From positions 7,690,501 through 7,754,500 of the forward strand of contig NC_092317.1 in NCBI RefSeq assembly GCF_036785885.1: a stretch of DNA of 64,000 nt, read 5' to 3'. This document shows positions 24,684 to 36,340 of the stretch, piece after piece (the stretch's first letter is position 1; each line of letters begins with the position of its first letter). The notes under the pieces were generated by a model. The model saw nothing but the letters and a program-made list of their open reading frames with translations. It did not search any database and was not told the DNA's origin. Source of the DNA: Coffea arabica. Taxonomy: Eukaryota > Streptophyta > Magnoliopsida > Gentianales > Rubiaceae. The position numbers and the translations under genes were made by a program.

Positions 24684-24831
24684 TACACTGTCAGTGTAAA
24701 CTTTTTTTTTTAACATCGGGTTTAGATGAATAACGTACACATCATTACCATTCAAATTTTAAATTCACTTTTTATTCATGTGTACTATATTTATATCTAT
24801 TAGTGTAAAAAATCTTTACACTGACAGTGTA
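24684..24831. mobile_element. 148-bp MITE with 17-bp inverted ends
   Basis: The left end TACACTGTCAGTGTAAA (24684-24700) is the exact inverse of TTTACACTGACAGTGTA (24815-24831). The end itself is nearly self-complementary (CACTGtCAGTG). The flanks are A/T-rich and no unambiguous target duplication can be chosen, so the superfamily is open. It sits within an insertion in the third ZHD flank unit. Confidence 0.75.
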
Positions 24832-25524
24832 TATAACTTTAATTCTATACTTATTGATATTCCCATTTTTTTAACTTTGGATATTAATCGACACATGTCA
24901 AAAGATACCCTCATCCGCACTTGAGAATTTGCCAAGTATAATTCCATGGAAAGATAACATGAGCAATAATCAAGCTGATTCAAAAGTTGCTATGATTTCC
25001 ATCATCTTTCTCTATCAAACAAAAAGCTCAAAAGCACAAAATGACCAGTAAACATCAAAATGGTCTTCCCTTATTTGATTTCAACTCTAGCACGTAATTG
25101 TCTTAATAAACATGAAATTTTGCAATTTTGTTGTCATTAAGTAAGTACTTAATGCAGAATTCTCTATTTTCCCTAGATAGAGATTAGAGAGGACATCCTA
25201 TCCACAACTCTGTTTGGATAGAATTTGTTTTTTTTTTGGGACCCGTTTAAAAACAAAGTACTATAGCGAATAGCACACAAAATTATTTCAGTTGTCTTCA
25301 CTGTAAACGAATAGCACTCTCATTGTCGTGTGCAACTCATGTGTGATTTCCTCTTCGTAATTGCTAAGGAAAAAATCTAATTCTTCTGCTAAAATGAGTC
25401 AAATCCATTCAAGGTATTGAATTTCTTACTTGCAATTCTTCGTTTCAGAAAAGCACCATTTGGTTATAATTGTTTGATTGAATTAATTTCAATTGACCAA
25501 ACTAGAAAGTTGGAAAATTTTAGC

Positions 25525-25705
25525 CCCTTCTGGGCAGCTCGTTTGGTCACGACAGCCCTTGGAAGTCGTTGTCCAACTCCTTCACCAGGGATCGAGTCCT
25601 AGGGTTACCGTGTTCGGGGGGAAAGGACCTCTCCTCCCGGGTCGAAATGGGATTAGTCGGGCCCGTAAGAATTGACCCGGAGAGCCACTCCGAAAAAAAA
25701 AAAAA
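25525..25705 (+). mobile_element. SINE in the third ZHD flank unit
   Basis: The body begins CCCTTCTGGGCAGCTCG, has a box-B-like GGGATCGAGTCC at about 25589-25600, contains GATTAGTCGGGCCCG, and ends in a poly-A tract. The target duplication is 19 bp with one mismatch: 25506-25524 and 25706-25724, both AAAGTTGG-AAATTTTAGC. It is clearly the same family as the SINE at 28007-28185. Confidence 0.9.
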
Positions 25706-25801
25706 AAAGTTGGGAAATTTTAGCGGTTGATTTCCTTTAGAGACCGCACTTAAGTGGAGTACATGTGTTGCGACTATCCAGGTAACAGTAACACATGCAA
25801 T

Positions 25802-26770
25802 TCACGTATCATTCTTTTAACTTTTTTCTTTTTTACTAAAGGTAAAAGTCTAGCATGCAATATTCCATCAATATTTAGAGCTGTCAATCTCGCCATTTAA
25901 TTCAGACTTTAATAAGCTCTAACTCGACTCATCTAACTAGTACTCACTCCCTTTTTTTATAACTGAAGTTTAAGGTTTTGCACACCAATTAAGAAAAGTT
26001 TTTCATTGCTTAAATCTGTACACTACTTTTCTTTTATACCCTCATTAATTGTCCAATTCACCCATATTTTCTCTCACTAGAGTACTAAATGGTGTTGTTT
26101 TACTAGGCCAAAAGCAATGCAAACTAACTCCCACCAAACTAAATGTTTCTAAAATGAAACTAAATGTTTCTAAAATGAAAAACTTTCCCACCAAAAATTT
26201 TCACCTAAATTTTTAACCTGAAATTTTAAACATTTTTAACTCCCACCAAATATTTTGAGAGGCTATAAGGACTTCACTATATAAACTAGTCTCAAGAGAA
26301 ATACATTATTTGTATTCTTTTAGACATGGCTTCAAAACATAAACAGCCTCTTCTTGAAATAGATTTAAATATTGAATTCACACAAGCACATGTTGAAGAT
26401 GGAAGTACTCTAGGAGTAATAATTACTAGGAGTAGTAATTAAGAACCCTGTGTTGGAAAAGAGAGATAAAAGGGTAAAATTGTGAAAAAATAATTAATAC
26501 TGTATGGGGATAATAAAACGACAGATAAAAGTATACTAGAGCAAATTTCTTAAACGTCAGTTATAAAAAAAGGGAGGGAGTAAGATATTTGGGTTTCGAG
26601 TACGTGCAGCAGTTCACGTATCATTCTTTTAATCTTTTTCTTTTAATTAAAGGTAAAAAATCTGGCATGTAATATTTCATCAATATTAGGGCTGTCAATT
26701 GGGTCACTTAATTCAAGCTTGAATAAGCTCTGACTCAGCTCACCTATCCAGTAAGATATTTGGGTTTTGA
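25802..26770 (+). repeat. ~170-bp tandem duplication, first copy split by a mariner-like element
   Basis: Copy one is 25802-25942 continued at 26581 to about 26610; copy two is about 26612-26770. Shared landmarks are TTCACGTATCATTCTTTTAA, a TAAAGGTAAAA stretch, AGAGCTGTCAAT or AGGGCTGTCAAT, AATAAGCTCTAACTCG or AATAAGCTCTGACTCA, and AAGATATTTGGGTTT. Copy two has the uninterrupted join CCAGTAAGATATTTGGG. Confidence 0.85.
25943..26580 (+). mobile_element. Mariner-like (Stowaway-type) element, 638 bp, TA target
   Basis: The left end CTCACTCCCTTTTTTTATAA and the inverted right end (26553-26580, GTTATAAAAAAAGGGAGGGAG) match, and the insertion is flanked by TA on both sides (25941-25942, 26581-26582). 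This is the terminal pattern of Tc1/mariner and Stowaway elements. Inside, 26326-26442 encodes a short peptide starting MASKHKQPLLEIDLNIEF, then a stop. It resembles the DLN-type beginning of plant mariner transposases (a recollection, not a search). The rest of the transposase is missing, so the element is an internally deleted derivative. Confidence 0.85.
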
Positions 26771-29069
26771 ATCATGAGTTTCAGATTCATATACATGACG
26801 CTTATAGTTGACTCATAATATATTCGGGTTTTGGGTTTAATTCGGGTTTAATCCAAACTTACTTATTACTCCTTAATTTCCTTAATATAATTACTTTAAC
26901 CATTTAATAATAAAGTTAATTTGAAATCTACAACATTAAAGCTACACGTAAACTAGTAAATAGTTCATCAAAAATACATAAACCAAAAATTTTCCAACAA
27001 TAATTGTATCTAATTCTTTTAAAATAGATGAAAAATAATAATAATTAAGGAATAAATTGCTATCACTACTTATTAAGAGAAACCAATAGAAATTTTACCT
27101 AGGATTCTCAATCCCAAGTTGAGTTAGACTCTGATTGTTTCTAACAAGTACAAAGAGGGAGCTGGGTTCTGATTAGTAGTATCCTTCGAAAATTCTGTGA
27201 AACTAATTCTTTGCCTTGATTTCTAGCTTGAATGTGATTCTTATACTGGGTAAGGGATATCTAGAGGAATCAATCAAAATTAATTGAAGTTCAGGTGGCC
27301 AATCGTGGAGGTGGAGATCAATCAAAATTATTTAGTGAATCTAATTGTCTTTCTACTAATTACTATTAGTTTAATTATACATTACATATTTAAAAAAATA
27401 ATACATTTATAGTTATATATATTAGGGTGCACCCTTTTCTTTCAGGCTGAATGGATCGAATTCGGACTTCTTTGACCCTATGAAATAATATATTATTCTC
27501 TACGCCCGTGATGCACAAAGCAGCCACTTTTTTATCCCACTTCAAGTGATCGGTGTTTTTCCATTTCATCTCCCTCTTTCTCACTAAACTTCCCTTTTGT
27601 CATATCTTCCTCATCACACAAATCAACTTATAAGGGAAGCCCATATAAATAATTAATTGTCAGCCAAAAGCAAAATGACAACATATTAGATATTGTACTT
27701 TTTTGGCCAATTTAGTTAGAGCATTTAGTATGAACTGCAAAAAAGAAGAAAAAAAAAGAAGAAGAAGAAGAAGAAAGTTTTATATATCATATTCAATAGT
27801 TGGTAAAAATAGTCCTCATAGCTCACAAAGATATTTACTTTCATCTTTCAAAATTCAGTTAAAAATACCACAAGAACAATTTTAAATTAAATCAAAAACT
27901 ACAAACATTTTATAAGTAAGGACATCAATCAACTATTGTACTTTTTCAAGGTGAACAATTTTGCATTGACTGTTGACAAAGATGGAAATCCAAGATCGGA
28001 AGCATGAGCCCCCTGGGCAGATCGACTGGTTTCGTAGTCCCCTCTTTAGGGACAGGTCACTGGTTCGATCCCCGGCAGAGCTAACGCACTGTGAACCTTA
28101 GGGCGGGGCTCTCACAGCCGCAGAGGATTAGTCGGGTCCAATGGTTCCGGACATCCCTGTGTCGACAAAAAAAAAAAAAAAAAAAAGACTGGAAGCATGG
28201 TTTCTTTGGTTACTATAGTTGAGTCATAGGACTATTCCCATTGCTATAAAATTTAAATTTATTTTGGCTTTTTCCCTCGCTGAGCCAACTTGAATTGAAT
28301 CACAATTGAAATTAAGGTGTTTGGTTCACCTTCTGGAATCGGAATCATAAGCAGCACTATATGTGTGGAGTTTTGTCATTCCCTCTTATCTGTCTTCGGT
28401 ATGGAATTGGAATGAATTTCTAATAGCTATGTCATAAGTGAGAATCGTAGGAGATGAAATCCAACACTTCCATGTACATTAGGTGATTTCTATACTAGTT
28501 TACCAAATAATAGATTTTGGCAAAATTAACTTTGATACCCCTTCATGAATCATGATCTTTGTACCCTCCTAAATCTTACAAATTGAATTTCATTTCCACA
28601 ACAAATATACTAGCTTTTCGTCCCTTTTTGTCCCAATCCAATTAAATTGCTATTTTTAACAGTTTTTATAGAAAAAATGTACTATAACAATTTAGTGCAT
28701 AAGGAGTAAAAATGTGATTAGAAAATGTGCTACAAAAATTTTTTTTGTTGCCTTGGAAGGGCAAATCCTCCAATTATTGACCAACCGTGATCTTACAATG
28801 AGCAAAAGTTCATACACACTAAATTCGTACCAACCGGATTGAAAGCCCAAGTCGGTTAAATGGAAGAGAACATCAGGACAAATTGAATTCTACAGTATAA
28901 ACCCTGAGTCCTCAGTAATAGTTTAGAAACTAGTCCGTTCCATATTAACATGCCGAGAACAAGACTGCAAGCAGCAGAAGCCAGGAGAAGAAAATCTCTT
29001 CCTAGAAAAAGGAAATAATGTTGGAAACAAAAGCAACAATCCTATCATTTCATCGTTAACTACCATCAC
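26583..29069. other. Intergenic DNA upstream of the PPR gene
   Basis: No gene is supported. It contains a GAA repeat near 27751-27774 and a SINE at 28007-28185; the rest is AT-rich DNA with short random frames. The region just before 29070 has no clear TATA box that I can choose. Confidence 0.6.
27993..28199 (+). mobile_element. SINE, same family as the one at 25525
   Basis: The body is 28007-28185. It has a box B GGTTCGATCC at 28062-28071, the family-specific GATTAGTCGGGTCC, and a poly-A tail. The flanking target duplication is AGATCGGAAGCATG (27993-28006) against AGACTGGAAGCATG (28186-28199). It shares the start pattern (CCCCCTGGGCAGATCG) with the copy at 25525-25705. Confidence 0.9.
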
Positions 29070-30872
29070 ATGAATACCCCCTTGAAAAATCACCCAATTC
29101 TCCAACTCTTGTATAGATGCAAAACCTTAAATTCGTTGGGGCAAATTCATGCCCAGATGATCACAACAGGCCTCATCCTCCACACCTACCCTTTAAGCCG
29201 CATCATCCTTGTTTCCTCCTCCATCGCCACCAACATATCTTATGCAGAAACCATCTTCAACCAAGTCAAAAACCCAACAATTTTCCTGTACAACATCCTC
29301 ATTTCATGCTATACCACGAAAGGCAAAAACCATGATGCATTATCACTGTACAACCGAATTTTTAGTAATAATATGACTAGCTCTGCAAAACCCAATAATT
29401 ATACATACCCATCTCTTTTTAAGGCCTGTGGAGCTCAACTATGGTTCCAACATGGAAAAGCCTTGCATGCCCACGTCCTAAAATTTCTTGAACCTCCCTA
29501 TGATCAATTTGTTCAAGCCTCGTTGCTTAATTTTTATTCAAGCTGTGGGAAAATTGGTGTTGCCAGATATCTTTTTTATCAGATTAGTCAGCCTGATTTG
29601 GCTGTGTGGAACTCTATACTCTCAGCTTATGCAACTAATTGTAGTGTAAATTTTGATGCCAATGCGGATAGTTTTTGTGATAGCACGGGTCTCTGGCTAG
29701 AAGTATTGCATTTGTTCAGTGAAATGCAGAAGTGTTCAATTCAACCTAATGAAGTGACCCTTGTGGCTTTGATTAGTGCTTGTGCTGATTTAGGCGCACT
29801 TAGTCAAGGAATGTGGGCTCATGGTTATGTAGTTAGAAAGAAACTTGGGCTTAATATTTATCTTGGCTCTGCATTGATCAATATGTATTCAAATTGTGGG
29901 TGTCTCAAGTTGGCTTACCAGTTGTTTGATGAATTGCCCGCGAGGGACACGTTTTGTTATAATGCTATGATTAGAGGGCTTGCAGTTCATGGTCATGGTC
30001 GAGAGGCGCTCGAATTGTTTGAGAAGATGGCCCTGGAGGGGTTAGTTCCGGATGATGTCACACTTTTGGTTGTAATGTTTGCTTGCTCACATTTGGGATT
30101 GGTGGATCAGGGGTGCAAATACTTTTACGCAATGCACAGAGATTATGGGATTGCCCCTAAGCTCGAACATTATGGTTGCCTAGTGGATATCTTGGGCCGA
30201 GCAGGTCGTGTTGAGGAGGCCGAGGAAACGATTCATGCCATGCCCTTGAAGCCTACTGCTGTCTTATGGAGGTCTTTACTCGGGGCAGCTAGAGTTCACG
30301 GGAACATACAGGTGGGGAAAGTTGCCTTGAAGCATTTGATACAACTGGAGCCCGAAACTAGCGGGAATTATGTTCTCCTTTCAAACATTTATGCCAGCAT
30401 GAATAGATGGGATGATGTGAAGAATGTCAGGAAGTTGATGAAAGAGTTTGGGATAAATAAAATGCCAGGAACCAGTATCCTTGAGATTGATGGAGAAATG
30501 CACGAGTTTTCTAGTGGTGACAAAACACATCCAAAAGCGAAAGAGATATATTTGAAGCTAGACGATATGAATGGTAGGCTAAAGGAGCATGGTTATAAGC
30601 CAAGAACCAGAGAAGTGTTGTTTGACATTGAAGAGGAAGAGAAGGAAGATCATCTTTCATATCATAGTGAAAGGTTAGCTATTGCTTTTGCTCTTATGGA
30701 ATGTCGTTCTGATTCACCTATTAGAATTATAAAGAATCTTCGAGTATGTGGTGATTGTCATGATATTACAAAACTTATTTCAAGGATATATGGAAGAGAG
30801 CTTATAGTAAGGGACAGAAGTAGATTTCACCATTTCAGGGAAGGGACCTGTTCATGTTTGGACTATTGGTAA
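29070..30872 (+). CDS. PPR protein of the PLS class with E and DYW domains, 600 residues
   Basis: A candidate organellar RNA-editing factor: PLS repeats bind a specific transcript and the DYW domain is the cytidine deaminase. Repeats run from about residue 40 to 430, with typical units such as FLYNILISCYTTKG, LINMYSNCGCLKLAYQLFDE and CYNAMIRGLAVHGHGREAL. The E region follows (LWRSLLGAARVHGN, then SGNYVLLSNIYASMNRWDDV). The DYW domain ends at residue 600 and carries the zinc-binding and catalytic HSE (532-534), CGDCH (560-564) and terminal CSCLDYW, so it looks catalytically complete. It has no intron, as usual. It reads like the Arabidopsis At5g43790 group, which I recall as lacking DYW; treat that link as tentative. 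A strong targeting peptide is not obvious at the N terminus. Confidence 0.95.
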   Translation: MNTPLKNHPILQLLYRCKTLNSLGQIHAQMITTGLILHTYPLSRIILVSSSIATNISYAETIFNQVKNPTIFLYNILISCYTTKGKNHDALSLYNRIFSNNMTSSAKPNNYTYPSLFKACGAQLWFQHGKALHAHVLKFLEPPYDQFVQASLLNFYSSCGKIGVARYLFYQISQPDLAVWNSILSAYATNCSVNFDANADSFCDSTGLWLEVLHLFSEMQKCSIQPNEVTLVALISACADLGALSQGMWAHGYVVRKKLGLNIYLGSALINMYSNCGCLKLAYQLFDELPARDTFCYNAMIRGLAVHGHGREALELFEKMALEGLVPDDVTLLVVMFACSHLGLVDQGCKYFYAMHRDYGIAPKLEHYGCLVDILGRAGRVEEAEETIHAMPLKPTAVLWRSLLGAARVHGNIQVGKVALKHLIQLEPETSGNYVLLSNIYASMNRWDDVKNVRKLMKEFGINKMPGTSILEIDGEMHEFSSGDKTHPKAKEIYLKLDDMNGRLKEHGYKPRTREVLFDIEEEEKEDHLSYHSERLAIAFALMECRSDSPIRIIKNLRVCGDCHDITKLISRIYGRELIVRDRSRFHHFREGTCSCLDYW

Positions 30873-30918
30873 CTTGATCTCTCGATGGTAAAATCACACT
30901 CTCTATGAATCCTTTATT

Positions 30919-31167
30919 TCAGTGGCAGGAATTATCCCAAGAATCATCATAATCACGCCTGTCTCTCTCTTTGACGAGCACGCATAATGATCTTGACAAC
31001 CGTTCAAGAGATTTTCCAATATCAAGGCATGATTCAATGCACTTTTCAGATTTCGAAGCCAAAGTCCCAAGCAGTTGATTACGAAGAATATGAGCCATCT
31101 CTAGCATTTCAACCATAATGCCTCCTTTGAAACCATTTTCATGACACCGTCTCAGTCCTCTGCACAC
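30919..31167 (-). CDS. Unidentified 82-codon frame, possible last exon or gene remnant
   Basis: A frame convergent with the PPR gene. Its codon use and composition look coding: two Leu/Ala/Glu-rich helical stretches (MVEMLEMAHILRNQLLGTLA and ESCLDIGKSLERLSRSL), then a charged tail KERDRRDYDD. TGTGTGCAG just before the GGACTGAGACGG codons is a good acceptor-like site, so it may be a terminal exon starting near 31157 rather than a gene starting at the ATG. I could not find upstream exons before the calmodulin 3' end. It does not match a family I can name. It could also be a relic of a duplicated gene. Confidence 0.35.
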   Translation of the reverse strand: MCRGLRRCHENGFKGGIMVEMLEMAHILRNQLLGTLASKSEKCIESCLDIGKSLERLSRSLCVLVKERDRRDYDDSWDNSCH

Positions 31168-31169
31168 AT

Positions 31170-31905
31170 GGACAAGTAATAAAGCATTTCAAACTGGGTT
31201 ATGTGGAAGATGTGCTTGCAATCCGTGGGCATGAGGTGGTTTGTGAGACGGCGAGATCTCAAGTAGTTGAGGTGATTATGAGGTGAAGCAGAGGGCTGCT
31301 TTCAAGATTAAGGCGTCGAAGATGGAAAGATCAAAATGTAAAAAATGATCAAATCAAGATCAAATGGTGTGACAGAAAATTTACAAACAAAACGTGTTTA
31401 TAAGAATGCCAATCGAAGACAGGTTGAAGAAGCTGAAGCATCCAGGGCACCCAATCAACGATGCTTAGTTCAGCTCTACTAGTATGTACCGGGCAGCTCA
31501 AAGAGAGATTGTATCAAAGAAGGTTCGTTCAAGCGGAGGCCAGCGGTGGGAATTCCAACTTCCTTCTCTCAGTTGAAATCAAACGTAATAAGAAAGATAA
31601 TGGGCGACCAAGGGGATGAGCAAGCATAAGGAAGTAGCATATCTATTTGCTTTTCTGGGCTTTACTTGAGCAGTATGACGCTATACTAGTAACCCGGTCA
31701 AGAGCAACCGGTTCAGCTTTTGAAATTAGAGCTATACAAACAAGGGCAAAAGGGTCTACATTCAACTCAGTGATCGTCAAGCCTTGATAAACCAAGGCAA
31801 ATATGCTCAAGTTTGCAAAAGTAAAGAAAAAACATCTTCGTCTAGATCACAAGGTGAGACTGTATTACTAAAACTACATTAACTGGAAACTCCCAAACAA
31901 TCACA
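31170..31905. other. Unassigned stretch between PPR and calmodulin genes
   Basis: The right part (about 31650-31905) is probably calmodulin 3' untranslated DNA. The left part has several protein-like runs on the plus strand broken by stops, for example around 31400-31470 and 31500-31620. It may be an eroded gene or element fragment that I cannot identify. Confidence 0.3.
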
Positions 31906-33959
<2,054 letters not shown>

Positions 33960-34081
33960 TTATTTTTCTTCTCTTTTTCTGTAAAATTGAAAAAACAGAA
34001 ACCCTAAAGAAAAAGAAAACGAAGAAGAGAGGAAAAAAGACTTTGTTGACAGTAGTCTAGTGTTCTTCTTTCTTGTGCCGT

Positions 34082-34090
34082 TGATATAGG
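34082..34090 (-). promoter_or_regulatory. Candidate TATA box of the calmodulin gene
   Basis: CCTATATCA on the minus strand, about 130 bases upstream of the ATG at 33950. This spacing would give a leader of about 100 bases, rich in A and G/T. No competing TATA element is closer. Confidence 0.4.
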
Positions 34091-34099
34091 GGTTTGGGG

Positions 34100-35532
34100 T
34101 GCAGTAAATTTTCGACGTGTTTTGTGGGGTCCACGATTATTATTGACCGAGTAAAAATATATTTTTAGATATAATATTATTCCAGCTGTTACTACAGTTT
34201 ACGGTTTTGGTTTTTTAGACCTTTAAAATTTTTTTTTTTATTAGATATTTAGATTGGATCTCGTCGGGGTTCAAGGCTGGAACCTCGTAGATATGATCAT
34301 CATGGGACCCATATTATGGAAAGTCCAGTCAGCAACATCCCGAATTTTTTTGTCGGTAGTAAGAAAATTATTTTTCTAATCGGTATATTTTACTATTAAG
34401 AAAAGTTTTTCAAAGGAGCATGTCGGTCTAAAATTGAATGGATTATATGAGAAATGTACAAAATTCTGGACCATATTAGCAATTAATCAAATTATTCTAT
34501 ATTCAAATTGAGTTAGATTTCATAAGAGCTGTCGAGTTTTGTTCAAAAAATAATCAAATCAAACATGAAAATCTTATGACCAATAAAATTTTAGACGGGG
34601 CTTAGTTTTGATTCATTAAGTATAAAAAATTTTGGAGTAAAGATTGGGTTGAGTGATAAATTAGAAAGATTATAAGTAAGAGCTCAGATAACCTCTCACA
34701 TATCAAAAAAAGAAAAATAAGTATAGAAATTCAAACAAGTTGAGCTTGACTCAATAAAAACTCATTTTAGTTCAGCCCAATAAATAAGTGAATTAAGATT
34801 TGACATGATTACAAATTTATTTTTTTAAAAGCATATGATTACAAATTTATTAAAACGAACAAATAAGAGTATTCGATTCGGTTAAACTTGCTTATACAAC
34901 TGCTATTGACCACTGAGTTTCCTTTTGTATTTTCCTTGCAATGAAGGTTTTGTTCACATATAACATGAGTTTGACTTCGGATTCTTTTGTCGTGAGATTC
35001 TCCACTACCCATTAAGTGCAACCGTATGATACACGATCATATTGTTCGAGTACAACAACGTCAAACATTTGAACAAGACGTGTATATTTATTAATGTCAA
35101 GGAACTCAATTGTATTTAAATTCCAGCGTTATCCGCTCTGTTTGGATGCGAGTGTTTTTCAAAAACTTGTTTTTCAAATGCAATAAAAATTTTTAAAAAG
35201 TACTCTAAAAGATAATTTAAAAATTAGTTTAAATTTTTTAAAATTTTAAAAAATATCTCAAAATATATTTTAGAAACTCTTCTACTCTTAAATATCCCAA
35301 AATATTTTCTGAAAATTTTCCAAAATATAATCTAAAAACTCTGCTACAACAAAATTTTTTAAAAACATCTCAAAAAACAGCTAATCCAAATTGGATTTTT
35401 ATTCAAGTTTATCTAGTACTAATTTTTCACCAACTTTACCTACAGTACTTCTAAAAAATTTCTTAAAATTTTTCATCAACACACTTCAAAATATCCAAAA
35501 CACACAAAAAAAAATTCGCTTCCGCTTCCTCT
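34100..35532. other. AT-rich intergenic DNA left of the retrotransposon
   Basis: No gene is supported. 35130-35532 (GTTTGGATGCGAGTG, then very A/T-rich DNA, then CGCTTCCTCT) probably belongs to one repeat together with 41196 to about 41600, now split by the retrotransposon. The join would be a pyrimidine tract. Confidence 0.4.
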
Positions 35533-36068
35533 TGTAATAGTACCAAGTTGAGCTAAGGAGAATGAATCGAAATAAGTAAGCTGAATTTGCTAATGTAAAC
35601 TTAACAGTGATTTCAATGGCAGCAGAATTAATAAGAATTCAATAAAAATTAATACAAACTTGTATATTAATATTAATTGATAAGTTACTGGAATAAGTGG
35701 GAAAAGGCAAGGAGATGATTAAGAAGGGAGGAAACTTGGGGAAGAAGAAGATTTGGAATGACCAAATATGACCAATTAACAAAACAATCGCTGCCCTATT
35801 ACAAAAGCAAATCTCTTTATATAAAGCTGTTAAGCCAGTGACTAACTTCTAAAAGCTACAATCACATTAAGACACGTGTCCTCCATTGCATTCAAACTGT
35901 TGCACGATCACAACTGTTGCCTTCACGTTGATGAACTGAATTTCCCAGAAAAGACGTGATTCCAAAATCATGTTTTTGTCTCTCCTTCTTCCTTTCTGAT
36001 CACGCCTTCTACTTCTAGGTTCACGCCTTCCGTTCCTTTGCTTCTCAGTTCAATTCCGCTTCATGACA
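35533..36068 (-). repeat. 3' LTR of the chromovirus
   Basis: Matches 40658-41195 over its whole length. It starts TGTAATAGTACC and ends ATGACA on the plus strand. It holds the same TTTATATAA-type TATA element (near 35815) as the 5' LTR. Confidence 0.95.
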
Positions 36069-36084
36069 ATAGCTCCCCCTTCCA
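36069..36084 (-). other. Polypurine tract of the chromovirus
   Basis: GGAAGGGGGAGCTAT on the minus strand directly abuts the 3' LTR. It is the expected primer for plus-strand DNA synthesis. Confidence 0.8.
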
Positions 36085-36097
36085 AATAATCTTGCCC

Positions 36098-36340
36098 TCA
36101 AGATTGAAATTCAGGGAATTTTCGTTCAATATCCTTTGCATCTTCCCACGTAGCTTCTGCAGGAGAAGCTCCCCACAATTGCACGAGCCACTGCACTGCT
36201 GCTGCATTCTTCCTCTTAACAATTCTTCTATCTAGCACAGCTAGTAGCTCTATCCTCAAGTGCCCCTTCTCGTTAGTGCTTGGCAGTCGAAGTATTGGAA
36301 CTACCTTCTGTCCCACCTTCTTCTTTAATAGGGAAAGCAT
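36098..36340 (-). pseudogene. Integrase tail with chromodomain-like segment
   Basis: This frame ends with VLDRRIVKRKNAAAVQWLVQ, followed by ATWEDAKDIERKFPEF, the pattern of the chromodomain at the C terminus of chromovirus integrases. It is separated from the integrase core by a frame change near 36300 (a frame overlapping at 36273-36674 carries RPVFHAFPIKE). Such domains are thought to guide insertion to marked chromatin. Confidence 0.75.

Larger units (their letters stand above)
21149..25870 (+). repeat. Tandem array of ZHD 3'-end and flanking sequence, three units
   Basis: Unit 1 is the gene end plus flank (21149 to about 22370). Unit 2 is about 22607-23660. Unit 3 is about 24340-25870. 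Landmarks recur in the same order in each unit: GAGCAAGCAAAAC or GAGCAAACAAAAC; ATTCATTGGCTC or its variants; a GATAACATGAGCAATAA-like stretch; CATCTTTCTCTATCAAA; CTGTTTGGATAGA; GTGCAACTCA; and CCAAATTAGAAA or CCAAACTAGAAAG. Unit 2 keeps a piece of the homeodomain; unit 3 keeps only flank. Unit 3 carries a MITE (24684-24831) and a SINE (25525-25705), so duplication came before those insertions. Confidence 0.85.
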
